From contig CM073887.1 in NCBI GenBank assembly GCA_037176705.1, positions 62,209,001 through 62,273,000 of the forward strand: a DNA stretch of 64,000 bases, read 5' to 3'. The notes under the pieces were generated by a model. It ran no database searches. It worked only from the letters and a program-made list of their open reading frames with translations, and was not told where the DNA came from. A program made the translations under genes and the position numbers. Shown here in pieces: positions 36,039 through 46,360 of this stretch (position 1 is its first letter; each line of letters begins with the position of its first letter). The stretch comes from Molossus alvarezi. Lineage: Eukaryota > Chordata > Mammalia > Chiroptera > Molossidae.

Positions 36039-36594
36039 AAAGACCCTAGCTTAATTCTTGTGGCTGACTCTGCTGTTGCCATCCCGGCAGCCATTTCTCC
36101 TTCCTCACCCACAGAGCCCTGTTTTGGCAGCAGTGTGCCCAGCCTTTGATGGGGGTTAATTTAGAGTATGGCTCAGCTTTTCTTGGTAACGCCTTTTGCA
36201 GGGGTTGTTTTCAGTCTGGGAAAATTTCCCAGGTCTGGCCAACAAGCTTTAAAGGAAGATCTGGGGTGGGGGTTTCTGATCATGGGAGAGGTCTTTTGCC
36301 CCCTTCTATCCCTCAATGCTTCCTATGAGGACACTGCCAGGAGTTTCTGTAGCCCTCTTGTGGCCATGAGGAGCTAGTTAAGAGAGGCACAGATTTGCCG
36401 CTTCCTGGAACCCTGAAATCAGGAGGCCACCAGTCCCACCCTAGAACCTTTGATCTCCAGACTCCTTTTTCTGAGAATCACAATGTCTGTACTGCTTAAG
36501 ATACTTAGTATCTTGAGATACTAGAGATCAGTTATTGTTATTTGCAACCCAAACACAAAATTATAAAGGTAACAGATGCTAGGGTTTCCCAGTC

Positions 36595-36765
36595 TTATGT
36601 AAGTCAGGGGTTTTATTTGCAAATAACAGAAACTGACCTGGCTGATTTCAGTAACAAAGATGTGCTTTGGAGGGCTGTTGGGTTACTCACAGAAGTGGCA
36701 GGAAGTCTGGAAAACCAGGCTCAGAAAACAGTAAGAATCAAGGTGGCAAGGCAGCTGGGGTGATC
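36595..36765. mobile_element. Old interspersed repeat, family not assigned
   Basis: TTGCAAATAACAGAAACTGACC and ACCAGGCTCAGAAAACAG look like a familiar mammalian repeat, but I cannot name its family reliably. Confidence 0.35.
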
Positions 36766-36989
36766 AGCTGAAATCAGGTCAGGGGACTGACACTTGTGCC
36801 ACCACTACAGAATCCAGATGTCTCACCTGTCAATGTCATCTGCCCTTGGCTCTCAGCCATAGTTGCCCCTGGAAATGATATTTCTGCCGTGATGCTGTTT
36901 TTTTGCATCACTTGCCTCCTGAGTGGAAACATCCTATTGGCCTAGCCCATGTCCTGTGCCAACCTAGCTGCCTGGATCCCTGGGAAAGT

Positions 36990-37400
36990 GAGTATGTGAG
37001 TATTCTAGTCAGCTGCTGCCACCATGTAACAAACAACCCAAGTATCAATGGCATGCAAAAATAAATGGGTGGTTTTCATGTATCTGTGACTCAGCTGGGA
37101 CGCCTGTTCTATACTGCCCTCAGCTGGGCAGCTCTGCTTCCAGGTACAATGCTGTGGAGTGGTGGGGTAAGGGGGTGTTTAGCCCTACCTGTTTTCATCC
37201 TCAGACCAGCAGCCAGCCAACATAAAATTCTCCTCCCAAAATGGTGCCAGAGGACAAGTGGGGTCATATGAGGCCTCCTAAGATTCAGATTCAGAACTTG
37301 TATGCTGATGCATCTGCTCATATGTATTGGCCAAATCTAATGACATGGCCAAGCCCAAAATCAGGGCAGGGAAATATATTCCTTCTTACAAAGAAAGGAT
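36990..37400 (-). mobile_element. Probable MaLR-like LTR remnant
   Basis: TGCCACCATGTAACAAACAACCC, GACTCAGCTGGGACG and later GACATGGCCAAGCCC are phrases I associate with old MaLR LTRs. The family is uncertain. Confidence 0.4.
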
Positions 37401-38363
37401 GTACAGTGGTGTGGCAAAGGATGGGACACAGAAACAGATGGGGAACTGAGGCTCACAGTTTGATCTATTACACTATTGGCTCTGGGGCTTCTGTTGTCAG
37501 TGGGGGGCTGACTTTCCATGGTGAGGACTCCCAAGACTTGAATGGGCATTTAGATGCTGGGTCACCAGAAAGAAAAGCCCTCTGGACCACCAAAAGAAAA
37601 GCTAGTGCCCCCTGAAGGTCGGGAATTCTCTTTTGTCATAGGTTGGGACTGTTAAGTGTCCAGGGTTTTTGGACAACGGGGAGGGGTTCTGCTCGGGAGA
37701 GTTCAGCTGTAGCTTAGCCAAGTATTGGCACTGTGCTGTCACTGGATGTCCTCTCTGCATGGTGGTTTCAGGGGAGGAACTGGATTGCTTGCTCTGCCCT
37801 GGTTGTGCCATCCCCTAGAGCCATCCCCTTGGGTCCCTGCCCACCTCAACTTCAGACTCTTGCTACTCTCCTTGGCAATCCTGCCCTGTCTTACCCTCCA
37901 CCCCACACTCAGCCCAGGGCCCAGGGACCTTTGTCCTCATCTAACCTCTTCCTGTTCAGTTGTAAGGAGTGAGCATGGTGTCTGGCATTTATAGCTTCTA
38001 TTGCCTGGTTCTTCCTTTCACATCATAATCAAACCTGGCTCTGGCTTTGCCTTTCAAAACTGTCTGATGAGGGTCTGATTTGGAAATCAAAGACAGGCTC
38101 TGAATGGCTTTCCTCTTTGTCTCCCAACTCTGATGGCCCAAATTCACCTCCATGCAACGTGGGTACCCCAGATTGACTAAGATTCCATATAAGTCAGTGC
38201 AGAAAGGCATGAGAAATCACATCTTGAGATAGGGTTTGCTTCCCCTAACAGTTATTGAGTGATGGAAAGGAAGCAGGCACTAAGCTAAGTGCTTTAACCT
38301 CATTATCTATTTAATCTCCCAAGAACCTGCTATGAGGATCACCACTGGTCACATTTTTTTTTT

Positions 38364-38610
38364 AATACTCACCAGAGGACCAGAGGATATTTCTCCATTT
38401 ATCTTCAGATAGAGTTGGAGGGAGGAAGAGAGAGGGAAAGAGAGAAAAACGTCAACGTGAGAAGGACACATCGACTGGTTGCCTCTCCCACGACCCCAAC
38501 CAGGGCTGGGGACGAACTGCAACTGAGGTATGTGCCCTTGACCGGAATTGAACCGGCGACCCATAGGTTCATGGGCGGACGCTCTAACCACTGAGAAAAC
38601 TGGCCAGGGC
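38364..38610 (-). mobile_element. VES type A SINE
   Basis: AATACTCACCAGAGGACCAG, with an ACCAGAGG doubling in the tail, through GAGAAAACTGGCCAGGGC. Target copies GTCACATTTTT (38348) and GTTACATTTTT (38613). Confidence 0.9.
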
Positions 38611-38627
38611 TAGTTACATTTTTTAAA

Positions 38628-38786
38628 AATATGTTTTTATTGATTTTTTTAGAGAGAGAGGAAGATAGAGAAAGAAACATCCATCGACTGCATACCCCTA
38701 CTGGGTATGTGCCCTGACTGGAAATCAAACCAGGATCTCTCAGGGCATGGGATGATGCTCAATCCACTGAGCCACATCAGCCAGGT
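38628..38786 (-). mobile_element. VES type B SINE, internally deleted
   Basis: ATGTTTTTATTGATTTTTTTAG, then CTGCATACCCCTACTGGG and GAGCCACATCAGCCAGGT. About 50 bases between body and head are missing. Confidence 0.85.
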
Positions 38787-38792
38787 GCCACT

Positions 38793-38902
38793 ATTCACAT
38801 TTAATATGGGAGGACAGCAAGGCTCTAAGAGGTGAAGTCACTTTCCCATTCACATTTAATATGGGAGGACAGCAAGGCTCTAAGAGGTGAAGTCACTTTC
38901 CC
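38793..38902 (+). repeat. Exact 55-bp tandem duplication
   Basis: The 55 bases from ATTCACATTTAATATGGG to AAGTCACTTTCCC at 38793-38847 are repeated without any difference at 38848-38902. Confidence 0.98.
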
Positions 38903-40340
38903 ATTTCCCTGCTCTAAGTGTGGATGCAGGGGAAAGGGCATTCTAGACAGGGAGGCAGCTGAGCAAAAGCCCTGAGGCAGGATGCAGCAAGGCTGGAGTG
39001 GAGGACATTAGAAAGGGAAGGGTGGGAGATGGTGCTGGGGAAACTGGCAAGGAACAAGTGGGGCCACGCATATCTGTGGAGCAGATGAGAGAAAACTAAA
39101 TTCTGGAAACAGCAGGAAGTGGCTTATACTTGGATGTGCTCTGTAACTAAAGTGAAGCTATTCAATAATTGGACACTCCCAGCCCCTTCGGGGCAGGACT
39201 GGCTGGAGAAGGACCCAGGGCTGGGTGAGCTTAGAGTGAGAAACACAGCTCTCCTTAGGGGTTAGGATGGTCTTTCTCGAGGAGGGATGAATAGGAGTTT
39301 CCCAGGCAGAAATGATTCATTTAACAAACACTTCCTAATTACCCCTCTGAGCCTAGTTTTGTGTTAGCTCTGGGGACCCAGGAAAACGGAATGAACAGAC
39401 AAGTATAATATGAGGCCTAAAGTACTTAGAGCCTTCAAGGGACAGAGAACAAGCCTTCAGATTAGAGAACTGGGTGTGTCTGTGTCATTTCTGCATCACA
39501 CAGAGAACTCTAGCCCTGTAGTGTTTGGGAAGGTGAATATACTTCCAGTTTTTTATCTCAGCTCAGTCTACAGGGGAGCAGACAGGACCCTGGAAAAAGC
39601 TGCCTTTAGAGAGTGGGATATTCCCTGGTCATGGGACACACAGAGGCACACTTCAGATAGGGCTCCCAGGGAAGGTCTCTCTGAGGAGAGACCTGAAAGA
39701 TGAGAAGGTGCCAGCCATGAGAGAATCTGAGGATAGCAGTCCGGGAAATGGCAGCAGTATGTGCAAAGATCTGAAGGTAGAAGAGTAAGGAGGCCAAAGA
39801 AGCTGCAGTGAGGGGCCAGAGATGAGGGCAAGAACCTGGTGGGCCACTAGGAGGAGCATAGATTTTTTCCCCAAGTATGATGGGGACCATGAGATCCACC
39901 CCAGTTTACAAAGACTATGGGCTTCTCGGAAAAGCCCTACCTGGGCCACACTGGGTGGCTGCATCTTTCTTTGATGAACTAAGAAAGTGAAAACATCAGT
40001 GCTGGCTTCTTCCTGGGTCACTAGAGGCCTCGGCCTCCTCAGTACTAAGGGTCAGTGGAACCGGAGGAAGGCTTGAGTCAAGGTCCAATCATTGTGCAAT
40101 GAGTAGGCTCATAGCTTCCTCTGACTCATCACCAGGGTTTAAGATGGATCTTGTTTGTTACTTCTGGAGTGAGGAGTGAATGGGAGCAAGTAGGGTGAGC
40201 ACTGGTACCTTACCTCTGCCCTACAGGCATGGTTCATTTTTGTGACCCGATAACTCCTGCTCCACCCCCAAATCTTTTCTCTTTCTGTGCTCAGAAACCA
40301 TCTTAGTGCAGACATGTGGAAGTGATCAGGGTAATCAGCA

Positions 40341-40365
40341 TTTTTTTTTTTTTTTTTTTTTTTTA
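40341..40365 (-). repeat. Poly(T) run
   Basis: About 24 T with no SINE body attached; MIR-like sequence follows. Confidence 0.9.
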
Positions 40366-40500
40366 GCACTTATGAGCCAGGCACTTGACTCCTGTTAATC
40401 TCATTTAAACCTTACAAAGCCCAGTGCAGAGAAAGAAGCTGAACTCTGCTGTCAGACCTGAGTTCTAGTCCTGCCTCTGGCACTTAACTTGCTATGGGGC
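40366..40500. mobile_element. MIR remnant
   Basis: AGCACTTATGAGCCAGGCAC, CAGACCTGAGTTCTAGTCC and CTCTGGCACTTAACTTGC are MIR-type phrases. Confidence 0.55.
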
Positions 40501-41091
40501 AGTTGCAATCTGTGCGCTCTGTTTCTATTTCCTCTCCAGTCTCACAAGGTGGTGGCAGGAATGAGAAGCACTTTTGTAGAATGCCCAGCCCTGCATCTGA
40601 CTCCCAGAAGCTACAGTCTTAGTGCCAGGGATACAAAACAAACTTCAAATCAACTTCAGCAAAAAAGAGAATAAATTATTGGCTGACACAACTGAAAAAG
40701 CAGGGCTATCTATCTTAAGACATGGCTGGGTTCAGGAGCTCAGACAGTGTTTCTCTCTACTTTTGCCTCTGTTTTCGCTGTGTGGGTTCACGCTCTTGGC
40801 TCATCTCTATTCAAGTAGTGACTATTGGTATTTGAGGCTTGTGTTATTCTTCAAATCAGCCACCCAAGCGAAGAAGGTGCTTCTCTTTCCCATGGTTCAA
40901 GCAAAAATTCCAGAATTGCCTTTTACTGGAAAAACTAGATTACATGCCTTCCCTGAACCAATCGTGATGGTCACAACAATGGGCTGGACTGATTATCCAA
41001 GCCTTCCAACTTGAGAAGAGGTATTTGTGGGGAGAGGGAGTTGGTGAGACCAGCTTCATTCACATTGCATGGACTAAAAGTTGGAATGAGT

Positions 41092-41308
41092 CCGGCTGGT
41101 GTGGCTCAGGGTTGAGCGTGGACCCATGAACCAAGAGGTCACCGGTTCGATTCCCGGTCAGGACACATGCCCGGGTTGTGGGCCGATCCCCAGTGGGGGG
41201 CATGCAGGAGGCGGCCAATCGATGTTCTCTCTCATCAATGTTTCTCTCTCTCTCTCCTTCACACTTCCTCTCTCTCTAAAATCAATAAAGGAAAAAAAAT
41301 TTAAAAAA
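41092..41308 (+). mobile_element. VES type B SINE, young
   Basis: Head CCGGCTGGTGTGGCTCAGG, tail AAATCAATAAAGG plus A-rich run. Perfect 16-bp duplication AAAAGTTGGAATGAGT at 41076 and 41309. Confidence 0.95.
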
Positions 41309-41464
41309 AAAAGTTGGAATGAGTATAGGGCAGTTAGTTGTTGATACCCAAAAGGGGGGCAGATGCTGGTTAGGCAAAAATGCTAAAGTCCATGAAGGTT
41401 CTCAAAACCATATGAAGAAGAATAAAATTGAGCAGAGGCAGTGCCCAGGACACTCCAAATTAAA

Positions 41465-41530
41465 ATCTATCTATCTATCTATCTATGCATATATATATAT
41501 AAATCTCTCTCTCTATATATATTTAATATG
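41465..41530 (+). repeat. (CTAT)n/(TA)n compound microsatellite
   Basis: About seven CTAT units, then (TA)n, (CT)n and (TA)n again. Confidence 0.9.
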
Positions 41531-41655
41531 GACATTTAATTAAACAGTTGAAAAATGGGACTAAAAGCATATTTGGAAAAAGTTGTCCCTCTATGATCTC
41601 CACTGGGGTTCCCCCTCAGCCATCCCTAGCTCTAGTCCAAAAAAGGTGTATTTTG

Positions 41656-41901
41656 CCCTGGCCAGTTTGGCTCAGCGGTTGGAGCGTCGGCCTGCGGTAC
41701 AGAGAGACCCGGGTTCAGTTCCCGCTAAGGGCACGTACCTTGGTTGCAGTTTGTCCCAGCCCTGGTTGGTCGTGCGGGTGGCAGCCACTCGATGTGTCCC
41801 TTCACATCGATGTTTCTCTCTCTCTCTTCCTCTCTCTCCCTCCCGTTCTATCTGAACAAAAAATGGAAAAATGTCCTCGGGTGAGGATAAAAAAAAAAAA
41901 A
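41656..41901 (+). mobile_element. VES type A SINE, young
   Basis: Full length from CCCTGGCCAGTTTGGCTCAG to GTCCTCGGGTGAGGAT plus A13. Duplication AAAAGGTGTATTTT (41641) and AAAAGAGTGTATTTT (about 41896). Confidence 0.95.
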
Positions 41902-42451
41902 GAGTGTATTTTTTGTGCAATTACAGCTGCCCCACATCCCCCTGGCTGCCCCTCCTGGTTTCTCTCTGCCCATGTCCCAGAATCCCTAGGGTATCCTTAG
42001 TATAAACCTTTGATATTGGTAGTTTGGGTCCCTCTGCTTAGGCTGTCAAACCCCTCTTGCTTCCCTGGGTCATCCCTCCACCATCTGGGAGACTCTACTA
42101 TCCTATTCACTGATGAATCTGGGTGGGATTTCTGGACCTTTCCTTTAGCACCCCATGGCAAAACCAGTATCTTTGAGCAAGACTGGACTGGGAAATTCAC
42201 AGAGAGGATGCTGAAGCTCTGTAGTTCTGGTTCTTTGGGCTTAAGGATCCAGATAATAGGCACTTGTACAATGTGAGGTGATAGGGAAAGAAAGGTATGA
42301 AGAAAGATGCACAGGTTTTGGGCTGGGGCTGCTCACAAGAGTCAGGCCTCAGCTCAAATGCATCCCCCCACCCTAGTCCCTGATGGTGGTGGTAGGAACC
42401 TCCCTCCCTATGTCACTCTTCTACTAGCCCATCACTGAATTTTTTTTTTTT

Positions 42452-42658
42452 ATCCTTACCCGAGGACATTTTTCCATTTTTTGTTTAGATAGAGTAGGAG
42501 AGAGAGAGAGAGAAACATCAACTTGAAAGGGACACATTGAGTGGTTGCCACCCACGAGACCAACCAGGGTTGGGGACAAACTGCAACCGAGGTACCGAAC
42601 CCGGGTCTCTCTGGACCGCAGGCTGATGCTCTAACTGCTGAGCCAAACCAGCCAGGGC
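42452..42658 (-). mobile_element. VES type A SINE with small deletion in the head
   Basis: Starts ATCCTTACCCGAGGAC and ends GAGCCAAACCAGCCAGGGC. The usual ATGCCCTTAGCGGGA block after GAGGTA is missing. Duplication CATCACTGAATT (42430) and TATCACTGAATT (42660). Confidence 0.92.
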
Positions 42659-42664
42659 CTATCA

Positions 42665-42960
42665 CTGAATTCTTAAAATAAATTTTTTTAAAATTTTCCA
42701 ATTACAGTTGACATATATTAATTTTAGGAGTATGGCACAGTGATTAGACATTTATATACCTTATGAAGTGTTCACCCTGATAAGTTTAGTACCCATCTAA
42801 CACCACAGATATTACAATATTATTGACTATATTCCCAATGCTGTACTTTACATCCCCCTATTTTTATGAATGAAAATTTGTACTTAATTACGTTCACCTT
42901 TTTCACCCAGCCCTTTCAACCCTCCTCCCATCACTAAATTATATACTCTGTCACATTTAT
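42665..42960 (-). mobile_element. L1 3' end fragment, antisense
   Basis: TTTCCAATTACAGTTGACATA, CACCCTGATAAGTTTAGTACC and CCCCCTATTTTTATGAATG are typical antisense L1MA-type 3' sequence. Confidence 0.75.
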
Positions 42961-43004
42961 CTCCATTTGAAAAGTTCTTGGGTTATCTGTTGGTGGATTA
43001 CATC

Positions 43005-43095
43005 TGATCCCTCCCCCGCTGTGCACTTCAAGAAGGCAGGGACCATGTCTGCGTGACATATTAGCTCTCAATAAATACTGGTTGAGTGAATGAAT
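43005..43095 (+). mobile_element. L2-like 3' end remnant
   Basis: GGCAGGGACCATGTCTG and CTCAATAAATACTGGTTGAG followed by TGAATGAATG match the L2 3' terminus. It lies just upstream of the CRTC1 CpG island. Confidence 0.6.
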
Positions 43096-43219
43096 GCAGG
43101 AATGAACAACGTCCTGGACAGGTCTCAAAGCTGAACTGGCCCGAGCCCAGGCTCAGCCTCAGGGCTCTCCCTGTCCTTGGCGGGTGCTGGTTCTATCCTC
43201 GTAAATTGAAAGAGTTTAG

Positions 43220-43557
43220 GTCTGGCTGTCTCCCTCTCGGAGGATCCACCGGCCGCTGTCCAGCGGGCCAGGAGGCGGCCCACTGCGCCTGCGCCGAAAT
43301 TTCTGCTCGCTTCCCCCTCGGGCTGCAACGCAACAGCTCTGGCGGCGCGAACGCATGCGCCGTCACCCCCGCTCCGTGCGCCTCTCCCGTGCGCTTGCGT
43401 CGCTCTCCCGACCGCCGCCGCGTCTGCGCATTGCCCGCCGCCGGCGGACCACGCCGGCGCCTGCGCTGTGGCACTGGCGAGTGGCGGGGGCTAAGGAGGT
43501 GGAGGAGGAGGAGGAGGAGGAGGCGGAGGAGGAGGCGGCGGCGGCGGCGGCGAGAAG
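43220..43557 (+). promoter_or_regulatory. CRTC1: CRTC1 CpG-island promoter and 5' UTR
   Basis: CpG dinucleotides, rare elsewhere in the window, become dense from about 43220 to 43830. NRF1-like palindromic motifs (consensus GCGCATGCGC) recur: TGCGCCTGCGCC at 43284, CGCATGCGC at 43352, TGCGCATTGC at 43424 and GGCGCCTGCGCT at 43456. I see no TATA box, as expected for a CpG-island promoter. The last 60 bases before the ATG are a GGA-repeat run followed by a GGC-repeat run. The transcription start cannot be fixed from sequence alone. Confidence 0.85.
43498..43553 (+). repeat. GGA then GGC triplet repeat in CRTC1 5' UTR
   Basis: The run is (GGA)n with GGC interruptions, passing into (GGC)n that ends five bases before the CRTC1 ATG. 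The G-rich purine strand is the mRNA sense strand, so stable RNA structure including G-quadruplexes is possible in the leader. Triplet runs of this kind vary in length between individuals. Confidence 0.85.
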
Positions 43558-43683
43558 ATGGCGACTTCGAACAATCCGCGGAAATTCAGCGAGAAGATCG
43601 CGCTGCACAACCAGAAGCAGGCAGAGGAGACAGCTGCCTTCGAGGAGGTCATGAAGGACCTGAGCCTGACGCGGGCCGCCCGG
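43558..43683 (+). CDS. CRTC1: CRTC1 coding exon 1 (CREB-binding domain)
   Basis: CREB-regulated transcription coactivator 1 binds the bZIP of CREB and drives cAMP/Ca2+-responsive transcription after dephosphorylation and nuclear entry. The exon encodes 42 residues, starting [20 protein letters not shown] and ending LSLTRAAR, identical to the human N-terminus as I remember it. This is the helical CREB-binding segment. The donor CGG|GTGAGG begins the intron at 43684, leaving a complete Arg codon. The start is set by AAGATGGCG and by family conservation. In human mucoepidermoid carcinoma exactly these 42 residues are fused to MAML2. Later exons lie beyond the window. Confidence 0.97.
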
Positions 43684-43804
43684 GTGAGGGGGCTGCCGCG
43701 CCGACCCCTCAGGGCCGAGAGGGAGGAGAAGGCGCGTGTTCAGCGCGTGCACAGGGCGGGGGCGCGCGGCGGGGGCGGGGCGCGGGGCGGGGCTTGGCCT
43801 GGCC

Positions 43805-44660
43805 CGAGGGGACAGGTGTCCCCACTCCCTGGGCGTCGTGGGCGGGATTGGTGCCCCACATCATCGGTATCTGAGGGAGACCGGTGCCCCAACATCATTG
43901 CTACCTGAAGGTGACAGGTGCCCCCACATCATTGTTACCCGGAAGGGGAAGGACAGGTGCCCTCTCACATCATTGTTACCTGGAGGGGCAGGGACCTCTA
44001 CAACTACTACCTGGAGGAAACAGGTGCCACCATATCATTGTAACCCAATGGTTTTATTTATTTATTTTTTTAAATTCTCACCAGAGGATATTTTTTTCCA
44101 TTGATTTTTAGATAGAGTGGGAGGGAGGGAGAGAGAGAGATAGAGAGAGAGAAACATCAATGTGAGAGACACATCAATTGGTTGCCTCCCACACGACCCT
44201 GATCTGTGCCGGGATGAACCTGCAACCCAGGTAGTGCCCTTGACAGAAAACCGAACCCATGACTCTTTGGTCTTTGGTCTGACACTCTGACTACTGAGCC
44301 AAACCAGCCAGGGTATGACAGGTTATCTGAAGGGGACACGTGCTCCCATGTTATTGTTTCCTAGAGGAGACAGGATGACACTGAGGTGTATGAACTGGGT
44401 GTTACTTGAAAGCATCACTGGTACCTGAGGATGGAGGATAGATGGTCCCATATCAATGAGGGACAAGTGATCCCACATTGTTGCTACTTGAAGGGACAGG
44501 TGTCTCTACATCATTGGTGCCTGTGCCTCATTTCATGGGTGTCAGTGGAAGGACCTGTGCCCCCACTTGCAGACCTGAGGTGGAATAGCCCTTTGGACAC
44601 CAGAGGTCAAGGTCAGATGCCCTCCCCTGTGGGCACCCGAGGGGGGTCAGGAAGGCCCAG
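43805..44660 (+). repeat. Degenerate minisatellite after CRTC1 exon 1
   Basis: A unit of roughly 30-45 bp built on GACAGGTGCCCCCACATC followed by ATTGTTACCTGGAGGG recurs imperfectly, for example near 43805, 43878, 43912, 43951, 44010, 44317, 44345, 44420, 44460 and 44493. It becomes hard to follow after about 44600. An antisense VES at 44073-44313 interrupts it, so the array predates that insertion. Confidence 0.8.
44073..44313 (-). mobile_element. VES type A SINE within the CRTC1 minisatellite
   Basis: AATTCTCACCAGAGG through GAGCCAAACCAGCCAGGG. It separates two parts of the degenerate array. Confidence 0.9.
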
Positions 44661-45019
44661 TCCTAGAGCTTGGAGTGGAGACAACTGCCCCTTCCCCGTG
44701 CAGTCTATATGTTGGGGACCAGGTGATGTTCCTCCCACTGGGACAAAAGATAGCTACCTGAAGATGGCCCCTGGCCTTTAGGAACAGGGTGGAGGGTCAG
44801 GTTTCCTCAGGTGGCTGAGTGGGTTCAGTGTGCAGAGGCAGGCCTGGTTACCTACTAACCTCACCTGGGAAGCCACTGTAGGCCCAGAACATGGGCTTGG
44901 TTGGGGCTGGGGTTGGTGGCCTGGCTTTTCTCCTGAGTTTTACTCCCTGGCCACATGATCATGGCAAAGTACAAAGCTCCTCGGGCCTTATGTTCTTTTT
45001 TTTTTTTTTTTTTTTTTTT

Positions 45020-45260
45020 ATCCTCACCCGAGGACACTTTTCCATTTCTTGTTCAGATAGAGTGGGAGGGAGAGAGAGGAAGAGAGAGAGAGAGAGAGAA
45101 ACATCGATGTGGAGGGACACATCGAGTGGCTGCCACCCGCACGACCAACGAGGGCCGGGAACAAACTGCAACCGAGGTACATGCCCTTAGCGGGAACCGA
45201 ACCCGGGTCTCTCTGTACCGCAGGCCGACGCTCTAACCGCTGAGCCAAACCGGCCAGGGC
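45020..45260 (-). mobile_element. VES type A SINE, young
   Basis: Poly(T) of about 26, ATCCTCACCCGAGGAC through GAGCCAAACCGGCCAGGGC. Duplication GGGCCTTATGTTCTTT at 44983 and 45262. Confidence 0.96.
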
Positions 45261-45929
45261 AGGGCCTTATGTTCTTTATGAAGTGTGTCTAGCAAGTCAT
45301 TCCTCATGGCTCAGAAGGCAAGCACACTTTGCACATGTGTTGGTAACGTTTGCTGTGTTCTTGCAGAGCAGTGTAACCCCTACCCTGTACCTTGGGGCTT
45401 CAGAGAGGGTTTGACACCCACATTGCTGGTTTCTGGATTTGGCCACTGATCTGACCATCCCAGGTAGAGTTCAGCTTCAATTTGATTCCTCAGGTGGAGT
45501 TTTCAGGTCATGTTGTTTTCAAATTAGTTGCTTGTTTCGCTGCAAGATCATGACCTTATAGACTAGAAGGTGTGTCTTCATTTCCGTGCATTTGTTTGTC
45601 ACATGTTGGTTGGATGCTCATTGTCAGTCCTGTGCTGCCTGTCCCTGCCCCAGCAGTTCACGTTCTCGCTTAGGACATACAGGAAGAGATGGTTGGTGAA
45701 TGAATGAACAAATGAAAATGAGCAACTGGAGTGACCCCATAAGTCAGGGCTTCTGAGGGCAGGAGTGTACATATCATCTTGTCTCTAGCGTGAAGTGTGT
45801 GCTAGCACAAGTAGGTGTCAAAAGTATGTAGTATGACAAGAAAGAGTGGGTTGTATGAAGTTAATGGCTGTCTTCATGATTAGCGGTCCTGTTTCTGCCT
45901 TGGAGTTAGTTTGAAATGAATTGTTGAAA

Positions 45930-46360
45930 AGGTTTAACAGCTTTATTGAGATATAGTTCATGTACCATATAATTCACTTGTTTAAAGTGTACAAGTTAGT
46001 GGTTTTTAGTGTATTTACAGAGTTGTGAAACCATCACCACTGCCTAATTCTGAAACGTCTCCCTCTAAAGAAACGTGGTACTACTGAGTAGTCAGTCCCT
46101 AATCCCTCTTTCCCCAGCCCCTGGCAACCACCATTCTGCTTTCTCTCCCTGTGGATTTACCTATTCTGAACACTTTATGTAAACGGGATCATACACTATA
46201 TGGCCTTTTGTGACTGCCTTCTTTTACTCAGCATGATGTTTTCAAGGTTCATCCATGTTGTAGCATGAATCAGAATGTCTGAATAACATTTACGGCTGAA
46301 TAACATTCCACTGTGTGGATGGACCACATTTGTTTATCCATTCATCTGCTGATGGATTTA
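45930..46360 (-). mobile_element. Old L1 fragment, antisense
   Basis: ACAGCTTTATTGAGATATAG, TTAAAGTGTACAAGTTAGTGG, CCATCACCACTGCCTAATTC and CATTCCACTGTGTGGATGG in order. Confidence 0.78.

Larger units (their letters stand above)
38240..38910 (+). mobile_element. MIR remnant split by two SINEs
   Basis: TTATTGAGTGATGG, AAGCTAAGTGCTTTAACC and ATTATCTATTTAATC (38240-38345) plus CTCTAAGAGGTGAAGTCACT after the SINEs match MIR order. Confidence 0.6.
33976..43100. other. Intergenic region between KLHL26 and CRTC1
   Basis: About 9 kb with no coding exon I can support. Unique DNA at 33976-35850, 36060-36980, 37420-38240 and 38910-40340 contains no repeat I recognise with confidence beyond ancient L2/MIR-like remnants. 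It also holds several SINEs, MIR pieces and a candidate MaLR-like LTR, listed separately. Confidence 0.7.

Noticed and set aside
43086..43874. 262-codon open frame across the CRTC1 promoter
   Set aside because: It is produced by the GC-rich CpG island and GGA/GGC repeats, in a different frame from CRTC1 exon 1, with a low-complexity arginine run.
43805..44660. CRISPR-like array
   Set aside because: Units are degenerate and contiguous without unique spacers, and the genome is mammalian. It is a minisatellite.
44959..45248. Recurrent small ORFs containing ALAGLAQRLERRPAVQRDPGS-like words on both strands at many places
   Set aside because: They are translations of the VES SINE head in one frame and recur only where that SINE occurs. 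There is no start, stop or codon conservation, so they are not genes.
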